Shown here piece after piece: positions 52,803 to 64,000 of a stretch of DNA of 64,000 bases. This DNA is from Oreocharis arfaki (Eukaryota > Chordata > Aves > Passeriformes > Paramythiidae): NCBI GenBank assembly GCA_013398015.1, contig VZRR01009815.1:62001-126000 (forward strand), read 5' to 3'. The notes beneath the pieces were generated by a model. The model saw only the letters and a program-made list of their open reading frames with translations, had not been told where the DNA came from and made no database searches. The position numbers were made by a program, and so were the translations under genes. Positions within the stretch are counted from its first letter, which is position 1. Each line of letters opens with the position of its first letter.

Positions 52803-54014
52803 TAACATTCAGAGCTTACCGTTGCAAATAAGCATGAGAGTAACTTAGTACTAATTGTTATGAATACATAGATCAGGAAGATTAGGAAATCACTACGTGA
52901 CTGCAGTGTTTATCACAGAGGCTGCATGCAGGTAACAATACAGACATCACAAAATGCAAAAATAAAGCATGAGACCAAGCCAAAATCTCACTGAAACATG
53001 GGCTGATCAATATCTGAAGAGTTAAATGCAATAATTATGGAAATATTACCTTAACAGACTATGGGTTTAAATATATCTATGATAAAGGTAAATGCAAAAG
53101 ACAAACAAAACCCCAGCAACCACCATCATTGGTATTAGGTTATAACTTCAGGGAAGATTCTTTTCAGGTCAGTCCACACAAATACAGAGACCTAAGAACT
53201 TGTTTTGTTAGTTGACAAATACCTTTATGTCGGTCCACAAAATTAAGTATTTAAGCTACTAACATTTAAATTTTTGAGTATTTGAGCTATTTTACTTTGA
53301 AGTCAAGGGACTATTTGCTTAAACTGAGGAACTGTAGAAGTGGTTTTCTTACTTAACACCAGCATTAATGGCAGTATTTAACTCTTCATTAAGACCTCTA
53401 CCAGTAAAATAACAAAACTGCTGTAGGTTCTTGTTACTGAAAACAGCTACGGGGCCATTATTTTTCTGCATGTATTAATACCACATGTTTTGCTTAATGT
53501 ATTAACTCTGAAAAATTAATATATCTCAAACACAAGATTTTAAATTAATCTAATAATTAAATTAAGAGAGAAGATTTTAAACAGAAGGAAGAACCCATTC
53601 TTCATTGAAAAACAAACAATAAAGAGTGGGCTTCAACTATGGTAGAAAAGACTCAAACACTCAGAGAAACTTTCTAATGACAAAGAAAGCAAAGCAGAGG
53701 AGGAGACAGGTGGATCACGTGTATAAACTGGTATGTCATACCCATGGACTAAGTAACCTTTAGAGGTCAGCCTCAGACTGCAGATAGGAAAATGTTCCTC
53801 TAATAAAAATTAGAAAGTGAAATTATTTTACGAAAATGAAAAATTGTATTTCCTCCTAAAGCTTAAAACAACGTGCACAAAGGGAAATCTGCTGGAGCAG
53901 ACACAAGGACAGAAGCAGTTCTGCTCTCAGGGCACCAGGTACCAAACAGAGCAGTCTGAAGAATCATCTCCAGCAGTTATGCACCAGGACAAGGTCTCAG
54001 CAGGGATCAGAACT

Positions 54015-54058
54015 TGTGTAGATGTGTAGTGTAGAAGTGTAGATCAGAAGTGTAGTGG
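54015..54058 (+). repeat. Short minisatellite-like cluster (GTGTAG units)
   Basis: GTGTAG or AAGTGTAG recurs five times within about 44 bases with variable spacers. It is a local slippage cluster with no sign of function. Confidence 0.6.
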
Positions 54059-55985
54059 CTTCCTGTAAGATTAGGACTTCCTCTTACATGCAATCATTTA
54101 ACTACTAAAAAACAACTTCATAATTTCCTTTTCTTTGCAGAAGTTTTAACTGACATAACCAATATTGAGAAAAATGACTTAACACTCCATTTCATAAAGC
54201 TCAACAAGAATTTTAGTCTGACGTTCAGCAAAGATTACAGATCCACAGTACTACTGATATACCATTTATTAAGCTCACAAAAAGAAGGAGTTAACTACAC
54301 AATCTGCTGTCTTTTGTCTTAGTCCACTTGCTTTTATATTCAGGCTCTGCCTGTTACTAATTTGAAAATATATTTGTGTAATTGGCTTTAATGATTAAGA
54401 ATATTAGAGAGAGCCAACCCACAATATGGTAAATGTAAAAATGGCAAGATTTTAAATTTCGATTCCAAGTGTCCAGCAACTAAGCACGGCAAGCTGAAAA
54501 GAGTGGGAATTGCTACAGCCTTGGCCATGAGTCAACTCTTATATGCTGATTACCTACTGTAACTACCAGTAATTTTTATGGTGTTTGGCAATCTTTATTT
54601 TACTTACAAATACTTACATAAAGGCAAAATAAGGCATTTTAAATAGCCTCGAATCAGTTATAAGAATAAAACCCAGCTGTATTTACTGTCCTCCTAAAAA
54701 GACCCTACTGCTGCTGTACCAAAATCTGTAGTGCTCCATAACTACCGAAATTGTGATACAAGATTGCATTCACTTTTACCTTACCCTAAGCAATACTATT
54801 TCCTACAACTGTAAAGGAGCCACACTATTACATACCACGCACCATCATATTATAATCTATTTAAAAGAACTGGCAGAGCTACAATAAAAATCATCCTTTT
54901 TTGTAGCTTGTTCTTTGTAAATTACCCAAATGCTAGCAGTTGAGGAGAGCCTTTGGTTTCTTTTCACATTGGCACTGTAAACCCCCTCTTGTTCGAGACA
55001 CACATATCCCTCAACTTCTGTCAAAAGCAAGAACGAATTTCCTAACCAAAACTGAAAAGTCCTTGGCTTTTCAAATGACTATAAATTGCATGGCTAAGTG
55101 CATATGGCCACAGGGCTGTCACAGTTACTTTTCCTGACAATTCATCATAGCATACTAATTCTGTAATATCATTACTGTGTCTCTTCTCACTGTACTGATC
55201 CAGCCAGTTAATTTAATCAACTAATAATAGATTCAGAAATGGATGCAAAGGGCCCTAGCACTTCAAATTATATTACTAGAGATGCACAGCAGTGAAAACA
55301 ATGTATTCTATACTTTCCATTAAATATAACCCCAGTAAGTTATATTCTTTTAGTAAGTTGGAGATTTTCCTTTAAAAGGGAAAGAAAAAATATTTTTACA
55401 GATTTAGAAAAGGTTCTTTCAACAAGATTTTAAAAAGCAGTTTATTTCGCACTAAGCATAACTTAAAATTACATTGCATTAATTTGAAGAAAAAAATATA
55501 ACCAACTATTTAATCAATTATCATCATTATAGGTAAGTTTCAAGGTAAAAAAACACTGCAGGAAAGAAATACCCTTCTGCAGGGGAAGCGAAAGGTGTGT
55601 GATTAACTGCAAAGTGAGCCATTCAAAAATGGACAATTAATTTTATCAAATTTTAATCTTCTCTGAGAATGTCAATGATGATTAAAACATTATTCTCTAA
55701 CACCTCAGACCGTTTTGCATGTCATGAAGACTAATACTTAAACTTTGCAGGATAAAAAAAAAAGTAACCCAAAATGTAAGCAAGACTAGATCGCAACCGC
55801 ATCCAATTTGTCTTCTAAAACATTCACAACCAATGTAACATCCCGTGAAATTTTGGAATGTGCAACACAGACTTGGAGCTGATAGCTCACTTCAGCTATG
55901 AAATGCACACAACCCAAAGGGCACATCCTGCCAGAGGCCACGGACTGAACACGGGAGTAACCACGCTTTGTACAACGAATCCAAA

Positions 55986-56010
55986 ACGCACACGCGTGTG
56001 TGTGTGCACA
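55986..56010. repeat. Alternating purine-pyrimidine tract (Z-DNA-prone)
   Basis: There are 25 bases of strict purine-pyrimidine alternation, made of CA/CG and TG steps with two adjacent CpG pairs at the centre. The tract is partly self-complementary around CACGCGTG. Such tracts can adopt Z-DNA under negative supercoiling. Confidence 0.75.
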
Positions 56011-56859
56011 ACTGGAGCTAATATACACACCTGGACGGTCTGAAGAGCTCAAGCCCTTCAAGACCAAGGTGATTTTGCTGTCCTGTTCTCACAGGCTGGG
56101 GCGCAGCACTCTCTCAGATATGGCACCAAGGGCAGAACTCACTGGGCAGTTCCTGGCTGTTCCCACTCCTGGCAGAGCCCAGGGACCGCACTCACCTGAA
56201 GCTTCTGGCTGAGCTGCTTCAAGTACCGTTTGCACTACTGGAGCATTAAAAAGGACAAGGATGCCACCCTGGATATAGTGCATTGTGAGGAAATTATGTT
56301 CAAAAGACCCAATTTCAACCCCCTCACGGAATTTTCCACTGAAGACTAAATCTAGAGGAATCGCCAATGTCAATTCAATTTATCTTTTGGGGACCTTAGA
56401 CTGAAGTCAATGAAACTCTTCACTTGCTAAGCCAGTTTGTGTATTGGGGTCTAAAATATGGCAAAAAGCATGTTTCCTGATGTAAATAGAGTTAATTTTG
56501 GCAAAACTCAGTGAAAAAGGGTGATAGAGATTTATAGACTTACTCTCTGGCCATGAGTCAGAAAGGCAAATGTTTAACATTTTAAAGGCAATTAGAGGCC
56601 TCCAAAATGCAATTAATCTTCTGTACCTGCCAAAGTACCCTCCCTGAAATGAGGGTGCCTGAATTCAGACTTACATTAAGTCCAGACTAAATACATATTT
56701 CTTAAAACACATTATGCAGAGTTCACCCTGTACTCTCTCTTTCAGGTGTCCAACGTCACACGTTACTAAGTGCGATTCTAATTATGCCAACCCAGTCTAA
56801 AAGCAAGGCATCTGCTTGAGTACCATAATCTAACAAAACAAATAATTTTCCTTTCATCA

Positions 56860-57215
56860 ATATACAACAGCTTTGTTCATTACTGGGAAACGTTAGGTGG
56901 TGAAGTATTGAGTGCTATGCATTTTACGCTTAAATCAATGTACTGTCTTGCAGTTATGCCACCTAATGTGTTTTTAAGCCATGCGCTTCAGAAATCAATG
57001 TGGTTCTTATTTGATATTCAGTGTTAAGTTCAGCCTCATAAATTTAGAATTGCACTCTGTTATTTTGATGGTTATGTATTAACCATGTCCTGTAAGTTTT
57101 ATGATTTTATATTCAGCCGTGCAGTAAATCATGCCAGTTATACACAAATGGCATGTGCTGAATTTACTTTTACTGGCCGTTCTAAAAGAGAAAGTAAAGG
57201 ATGATTCATTTGACC
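56860..57215. promoter_or_regulatory. Candidate conserved non-coding element
   Basis: About 350 bp of non-repetitive, AT-rich sequence is free of simple repeats, with many TAAT/ATTA and TTAAT cores and no open frame of note. It differs in texture from the repeat-dotted sequence around it. This is the stretch I would align first. No function is claimed. Confidence 0.25.
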
Positions 57216-60200
57216 TATTGGGGAAGAAAAATACAGTATATCAGATAAAATTCAGAAGGTGTATCAGTAGAAAAATTAGGCTCCATATAATTTAACTGAG
57301 TCTTTTCTGAGACAAACTGATTTGCAGCAGATAAATGTGTTTGATATACTTCACCTTACCAATATTTCACACGGGAACAGGCACACGACAGTTGATCATT
57401 CTCTGGAACACATCCAGCACGTGCTATGCTATTGTATAGAAATCTAATGCTACAATGAAAAGATTTTTTAAAGAAATGGATATTGATGTACAGAACAAAA
57501 CTCGAGCCCTTTCCCAACTCGAAGCCTTTCCCAGCTTCTAAAATGTTTTAATAATGGAAAATAAAAAAATTCTTAATTTGTTGGTTTTTTTTAAGTATCT
57601 AAGTAATTTTTTTTCTTGTATAATAAGCCAGAAAGCAAGTGATCTGCAAGACATGGGGGTTTTTTTAAGGGGAATTTTTTTTGTAAATTTCTATTTGCAA
57701 TTTAATGTCTTACCATGGAACAAACCACACGTTCCTAGATCAGGTGGAAATATAAAGATTGTTTGCTCACCTCATCACTGTCTCATGGTGAGACAGTGCA
57801 ATGCCCTTAGTGACAGAGAAAACTATTGATGCACCAAAATTCCTCTGCTGTCTTCCACTTTCTCAGGTCAAATCCTGAAGCTAAAATCCTTTCATGTTCC
57901 AAGAGCTGCTGAAGACTAGAACAACCATTTAAAATCATGCTGTGCAGCACCGTAATTTTAATTTTTTTTTAAAGCCATTAAGTTTAAAAACTAAATGTTT
58001 AAGAATCACAGGACTGACTCTGTGTTACTCCTGACAGAAATTCAAATAACATAAAATAATGTGACAGTATCTACAGTGTAGTCCAGGAGAAAAAAAAGGA
58101 AGCTTTTCTTTAAAACTAGTGATGTATAAACTGGGCATTTACAGGGATTTCTATCTAGTCAGACCTCAACAGTTCCTTGCTAAATCAGAATAAAAACATG
58201 TTAATTTATGTCCACCCACTGGGCTGGAGCGCCCAGACTCCAGAGAAGGAGGAGCTGACGTCTGCCCACAGTTTACCTTGTCTAGGTTTCTTGGAGCCGA
58301 GTCCTGCACTTAGTAAGGGAAGAGACTCAGAACACCTCATTCCATGTATTCTCATTATCACGTATATTTTATCATTTTCTCTGCAGAAGAAAAGAAAAAC
58401 CCCTTCACCACCACCAGACTCTTCACAGCACACCTGTCTCAGTAACACACTGCCTCAAGCCAGTGCCCCTACCCCTACCACAGGAAGCCACTTCAGCACT
58501 TGGGCATTGGTCTACAGTGTTCATTCATGTATCCAAGGTCATTAAAACTCGCTTCTACCATACAGGGCAAAGCATTATATCCATCTTTTTTAATCTTTGC
58601 TTCTCACTGGGAGAGCTCTGTGCTTTAAAATCTGCAATGCATTTTTTTTCCTCCTGCCTACTATGGGAAAAGATTTCCAGCAGCCATTAGCTACAGCCAT
58701 TTTCACATCTCATTTTAACAAGCTATAAAAGCAGAACAACATGCCAATTACACGAAATAAATAAAATGAGTGGGTACAAGATGGCTAAGAAAACCTCTTG
58801 CACTGCATATATTTGTTAGAGAGTGTATTAGGGTTTCACTAATGCATTTATAATCCTGCAGAACAGTCTGGCACATCTGCATCTTCAGTACAACAGAACG
58901 GCAAAGATGATAGAATCCTCAGAGAATTTCTATTTGAAATAATTTTAGATCTGTTTTATGTATACCAAGGAAGCTGCCAGTCAATCTGATCTTCAAACAC
59001 ACTGAACTCCACAGAGGGAATTCTAGTAAACTGCAGACTGTTCACCTAAATGCATTTATTTCAGCAACATGAAAACTAGTAGCTGTATTTGACTAATAAT
59101 ACGTTGCACATTTGGAACTTTGTTAAATACCTTAATTGTGTAGCATAGAATAAGGCAGTTAATTTGCACAAAAGGACACAGAGGTGAATTCTATGTCTAC
59201 ATCTTCGAACAAAATAAGTAAATTCACTGAACATATGGCTTATTAAATTTAATAGTTCCTCTCCAAGATGATTCTGATTGCCATGTTTTGAAAGATAGGA
59301 TTTTAAAAAAATTTCTTTTGGATATTTGCCGTTAAGCAGATATGCCATCTGTCTCTCCAAATGAAAAGAAACTCAAGACTTTGATTACTATTTTCCTAAC
59401 CAAGATTTAGGGTAATGTATTTCTAGTACACTGATTAACTGGATCTGACATCACATCTTGGACCTGTTTATTATTCTTTTTCAAAGAACTACCCACATAC
59501 GTGCCCAAATGTACTACATGATGTGTGATGAGAGAAGCATAAGGAAGCACCATCACCTCTTGCATCACTTTCAAGCACTGTTGGTGACACCGTGTTATTC
59601 AAATAAGCATCTTGTATTTTCACTCAACTTTTAAGGAGACAGATGTCTAAAGCATAACATAACGCTCCAAACTGGACTTGAAATTTCTGTCATGAAATGC
59701 TCACACTAAAGAAAGAGAAAATAAGAAAGGAAGCCACTTACAAATTTCATTGTAAAAATCTATTGCAAATTGGATGCTTGACTGAATAGGTCACATAAAT
59801 TCTGTATATCAAGGGAAAAAGTCGAAGTCTGACAGTATGCCAAATTTTTGTAATTTGCATATTTTATACTTCAGATCCTCAGAAGCCCAGCTCATTTTTC
59901 CTGTCTAGTTATTTTCTAGGGAAATCTTTTTCGCCAGTAGCCTTCAAGCCCACACAAGCAGTAACTCACCTGTGTCTGACAAAAAGAAATAAAATCATTC
60001 CCACTGATAAATGTACAGATTGTGCATCTACTTCCTAAGTCACCAAGTATCTCTTTCAAACCCAGTGTGAAGCTGGAGAGCAGCCCAGGAGCAGCAATCA
60101 ATGGACTAATGGCCCCTGCTCAGTCATGGGGACCAGTGGGATAGCTCGGCATCGCGGCTGCAGAAACACTGCACGGGGCAGTTCTGACTCACAGGGTGAG

Positions 60201-63200
60201 CACCACTGCTCACTGAAATCACAGGAAGCCTCAGCTGTGACTCTGGGGCATATTATGTTCAGCACTTTAGAGCAGAACTGAACAAAAATAAACCCGATAT
60301 ACAGTGACAGGCATGGCAGAAATCCACAAGTGGTAAAACCACAAAAAGAAATAAAAACCAGGTTCCAGCACCCAAGTCCTGTGTGTATCATGGAACTGAT
60401 TTATTGCTATAACACTTTTCTGCTGTATCAATCACAGCACTTTTGAATGAGAACTGGACTCCAAAACCAACCCTGGTTCCTAATCCAACCCTGGCTCCCA
60501 ACCCGTGCCCCTAAACCAGTGAAAGCTCCATGCGGTGCTGTCCCCTGTGCCCCTGGCCACCGTGCCTGTGACACTCCCTTTTCCAGACACTACACACAGA
60601 AATGGGTTATATAAAGGTTGTAAAGATGTAACATAAATGGTTTTTAAAACTGCATTTTAAGCTAGTTTTTTTTTTTCTTTTGTCCTGGGACAGCCCAGCC
60701 AAAGCAGAGGCTGCTGTCTCCCTCAGGCAGGCTGCCTGCCTTCTGCCAGAGCAGCTCTGGATAACACCGGTACAACGTGCCAACAGCACAGGAACACTTT
60801 TTCACATTTTAACTTTGCAAGAAGCACAAACAGCAGTAAGGCCGAAGCATTTTGTGATGCAGTTCAATTAAGTACATAAATAATATATAACCCCACATGG
60901 GCCAAAGCAGAGCTGTGATACAGCTGGACAAATGGGACACAGGAAAACGTGTGAGAACCAAAATCTGAGAGTTGCAAAACAAGCAGCAAAGATGTCCAGA
61001 GGAACATGGTCAAAAGGAAGATGTGTTATGCTAGGAGTAGATTTGGGGGAGGAGGACAAAAACCAGGAAAACACCGAGGAAGAGTGAGGTCAAACAGGGA
61101 AGGCACAGCTCCTCACTGGTTCCAGCTCCCCACTGACAGCAGGAGTGCTCAGAGGCACACAAGACCCCACTTCAGGTGTGCATCAAGCATGTGTAGGGAA
61201 GGCAGTTCAGGTGCTGCCTGTTACAGCCCCACATGGGAGTACACCTGGATGACCAATAATCCTTAGGTAACAAAATTACCATGAGATAATTTTTCTTCCA
61301 AATGTTTGATTCAGATTATGAAGCAGAACCCAAGCATGTGTTCAACATACATGAATTTAGCTGTTTAAGCTAAGTTCATGCAAATTTAGCTATTTTAGCT
61401 ATTGCTAGAAAGGGCTGCTTGGCAAGGGCTCTGTATTAGCACCTCAATAACAGCAGCTGAACACATTTACCTAATGAGATGGATATTCCACAGAAGCTCC
61501 TGTACAAAATTATCACAATTCACCTTCTGGACTTCATGTTTCAATTAAATAAGAAAGAGTCTATAAAAAATATTGCCTCTGACATTTTAATTCCTCAGAC
61601 TCCTGAAACTCTTTAAAAGATAAGTCAGTATTTTCAGACCACCAGGATTACATAACAAACTACATCATGTTTGCAATCCTTTCCCAGACTGGTGAATGCT
61701 TTATGGGGCACAAATAAATGGAGTATGGACTACACTCGGGTGCACGAATCACTGCTAGAGCTGTGCAGGCTCATTCCAGGCTCCAGACCTACAATCATCA
61801 CATTTTGGTAGCATTGCCATAAATTCACAGTTTCTCTGCATGCAAACCAAAACTTTCCTTCATTATTATTGATCAATCCTAACAATGAAGTTGTTCTCTG
61901 ATTATTTCTCAAAATCGTTTTTTGAAGTACCATTAGTATTGCTTCATTAAAGTTTACATGGACTTGCAGAACCAAGATTTTAGTTTCTAATTCTTGAAGA
62001 ATTCCTTTGAATGTTGAGATTTACTGAACTTGATTACAACCTATTGTGCTTACAACACAAGCATCATAACAGCTCACAGAGTTGTGGAATTCAACCTGTC
62101 TTTCATAAATAAGATAGATCTTGAAAAATTAGACTGTAGTAAGGACAATAAATTTAATAACAGTGTATCTTTGTTTCGGGGGTACAGGAATGGCTGATCT
62201 ATGAACCTCATGTCAGAATCTCCAATACACTCTCCTTTCCTGCTGCTGGCTTTTCTTGAAGCTGATCTGTTAGAAAAGGTTTCACTATGTTTGTATTCTG
62301 ATGCAAAAAAATATTAACTAACCAAATGATAAATACATTCACAATTGCATTTAAATCATGAACGAGTCATATACATGCTCACATATGAAATCTGAAACAG
62401 AAATTATCATAGTGTGAGATGTTTTAGTCCAGCATTTCTGTTAGATACATATGTCTAATTGCTCTGAAAAAATCTGTTGGGCTTTTATTAAATAACATCT
62501 TTTTTTCACAGTTATAGAGTCAAGTCTGTTAGAATTCCTGTCAGAAATACACAACTTTGGTTCATACTGATGTATGTGAGCTGATTACTTTCAGCTTTAA
62601 GCATCACAGAAAGGTAGAACAATATTCCCCTGCTCAGCCCACAGCTCACAGTGCCCAGGGGGCCTGAGAGACACCAAAGGCTGATGTGCTGGGCTTCTGA
62701 ACAGCCCCTGCATCACTCCTGGTTATTTCATGTCACAGCATCCCAGCACCTCTGCAAATACAATAAAACATCTGATAAATGAGGTTTTTGAGATCATACC
62801 AATGATTTCTCTCATCATGCTCACTCTGACACAGCTCAGATTTCTAGCAAGTGCATATGTTACAGTTCTGTCTGTTGGTTATAATCAGCTTCTGACAGCG
62901 TCTTTAGGTCTGTATCTACATTAATTTCAAAGTCACTGTCTTCCTTCTCTTCCCTCTCCTTGTGCAAGTTTGTACATCTTTATAATACCTTCTGATTAAT
63001 TTATCACATAGTAAAGATTTTAAAAAATCATTATCCTTTTGATCTAAAAATCCTTATATTTCATCTTTAATATGTTCTTTTGAGAGGTTCTTTCTGGAGA
63101 AGTTGCCACATATGTTCTACTCTTCTGAGACATAGCAGCAAAGCCCAAAAAGTACTTCAAATCACATTTAAAATGGTTTGAAAAGATTTTGTTTGGAAAA

Positions 63201-63777
63201 AAAAAAAGCAACATTTCTTTCAAGCTAAGAAAAAATGAGAGTACATTGCAGTACATATGGCACATGAAGACTAACAAAAAGGAAATATATGAAACCAATA
63301 TTTGAAAGAGTGTCAAAATTTATCACCACAGAAGTGATCTGAAGCATTTTTAACATTCCATTACTTCATGAACTAGACTCAAATAAAGAGGGACAAAAGT
63401 CAAGAAAAGAAAAATATTGATTTCTTTAGATCATTTTTCTAAGATGATCATTATTTCTGTAAGATGATCCATTCCTCCATTTGTTTTAAGCCATGCAAAG
63501 AATTCATCAGATGTAGAGAACGAGAATAACCCTCACTTTGTACATGAATACTGTAATATTCTGCTTTATAAAGAGTGCTTGTAAGCCATCATGTGTCAAA
63601 CAAGACTAGGAGATTATGTGGAACCACATTAATGCCTTAAGCTCAAGGCACTATGTTACATTAGAAAAAAATGTAGGAAGGTGGAATAAATGATCTTTCA
63701 GACAAAGAAAGGCAAATACCATAATATTTTTACCAAGATTGAAAACGATGGGGGAAAAAGATGGTGAAATGTATCAG
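57216..63777. other. Non-coding stretch, no gene recognised
   Basis: A perfect 10-bp hairpin lies at 57776-57798. GC-richer patches lie at 60060-60210, 60440-60590 and 61090-61250. The longest open frame is 122 codons on + (58177-58545), without a known motif. TTTAGCT-type short repeats are at about 61355-61406, and a loose 20-odd-bp duplication with AAGATGATC is at about 63437-63475. I see nothing else. Confidence 0.45.
57776..57798. repeat. Perfect 10-bp inverted repeat with 3-base loop
   Basis: CACTGTCTCA (57776-57785), loop TGG, TGAGACAGTG (57789-57798). The stem does not extend beyond 10 bp, so it is too short for a microRNA precursor. Confidence 0.75.
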
Positions 63778-63872
63778 TAAAAAAAAACAAAAAAACACCC
63801 AAACCCAAACAAACAAACAAACCACCCCCCCCNNNNNNNNNNNNNNCCCCCCCCCCCCCCAAAAAAAAAAAA
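63778..63872 (+). repeat. Low-complexity A/C tract around an assembly gap
   Basis: A-rich sequence with CAAA units runs into eight C, then 14 N (63833-63846), then 14 C and 12 A. The poly-C flanks suggest a homopolymer sequencing failure and not a true biological boundary. Confidence 0.9.
63833..63846. other. Assembly gap (14 N)
   Basis: There are fourteen unknown bases inside a poly-C run. The true length of the run is unknown. Confidence 0.95.
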
Positions 63873-64000
63873 CATCTAGAAGAAACCCTTCAGTATAAAA
63901 TATCGGGGAACTGACCAAAGCCAGAAAAAGCACACTGATGCCTGCTCTACCTCCTTTACTCTTCACCATGTAGAATTATTTATCTTCATGATGCTGACTG

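Larger units (their letters stand above)
51946..56859. other. Non-coding stretch, no gene recognised
   Basis: A 127-codon minus-strand frame (51952-52335) has a rather protein-like second half, but I cannot place it in a family and its first half looks random. G/T-rich simple sequence is at 52741-52802. Short GTGTAG-type tandem units are at 54015-54058. Two minus-strand frames at 55786-56067 and 56089-56373 lie in the same frame separated by a single TGA region; they are unrecognised. The interval 55615-55745 is a possible conserved non-coding stretch. Confidence 0.4.

Noticed and set aside
57776..57798. Hairpin considered as a microRNA precursor
   Set aside because: The stem stops at 10 bp with a 3-base loop; microRNA precursors need roughly 30 bp of imperfect pairing.

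Overview
The window reads as vertebrate nuclear DNA, most likely from a bird and probably a songbird. It is AT-rich and CpG-poor, broken by short GC-richer patches. It has no operons, no tRNA or rRNA genes, and no open frame that I can tie to a known protein family. The strongest organism clue is three retroviral long terminal repeats (LTRs), all in the + orientation. Two of them (4156-4736 and 30994-31801) have the TGTG...ACGACA termini and internal wording I recognise from avian, especially passerine, endogenous retroviruses. The species call is inference; the LTRs themselves are seen directly.

Layout. 1-4155 is non-coding. 4156-5861 is a nested retroviral locus: a 5' LTR, a decayed lysine-tRNA-type primer binding site, and a leader with an array of about 48-bp repeats. 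A second, unrelated LTR (5291-5717, perfect 10-bp terminal inverted repeats, CCAC target duplication) is inserted into that leader. A GC-rich patch follows to about 6110. From 6111 to 30512 I see no gene. At 30994-31801 a solo LTR with a perfect 5-bp duplication (GAAGG) interrupts a minus-strand open frame of about 198 codons that I cannot assign. From 31807 to the end the window again looks like intergenic or deep intronic DNA. It holds several stretches with the texture of conserved non-coding elements (best: 46110-46405, 50855-50945, 51560-51945, 56860-57215), small tandem duplications, hairpins, and an alternating purine-pyrimidine tract. The last 230 bases hold a poly-A/poly-C tract around an assembly gap.

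How it works together. There is no gene system to reconstruct. The simplest reading is a gene-poor regulatory landscape or large intron with a few retroviral insertions. No previously undescribed coding system is visible. The items most worth checking are the nested ERV with its leader repeat array, the open frame split in phase by the solo LTR, and the candidate conserved elements. A genome alignment and a repeat-library search would settle most calls here; neither could be run.
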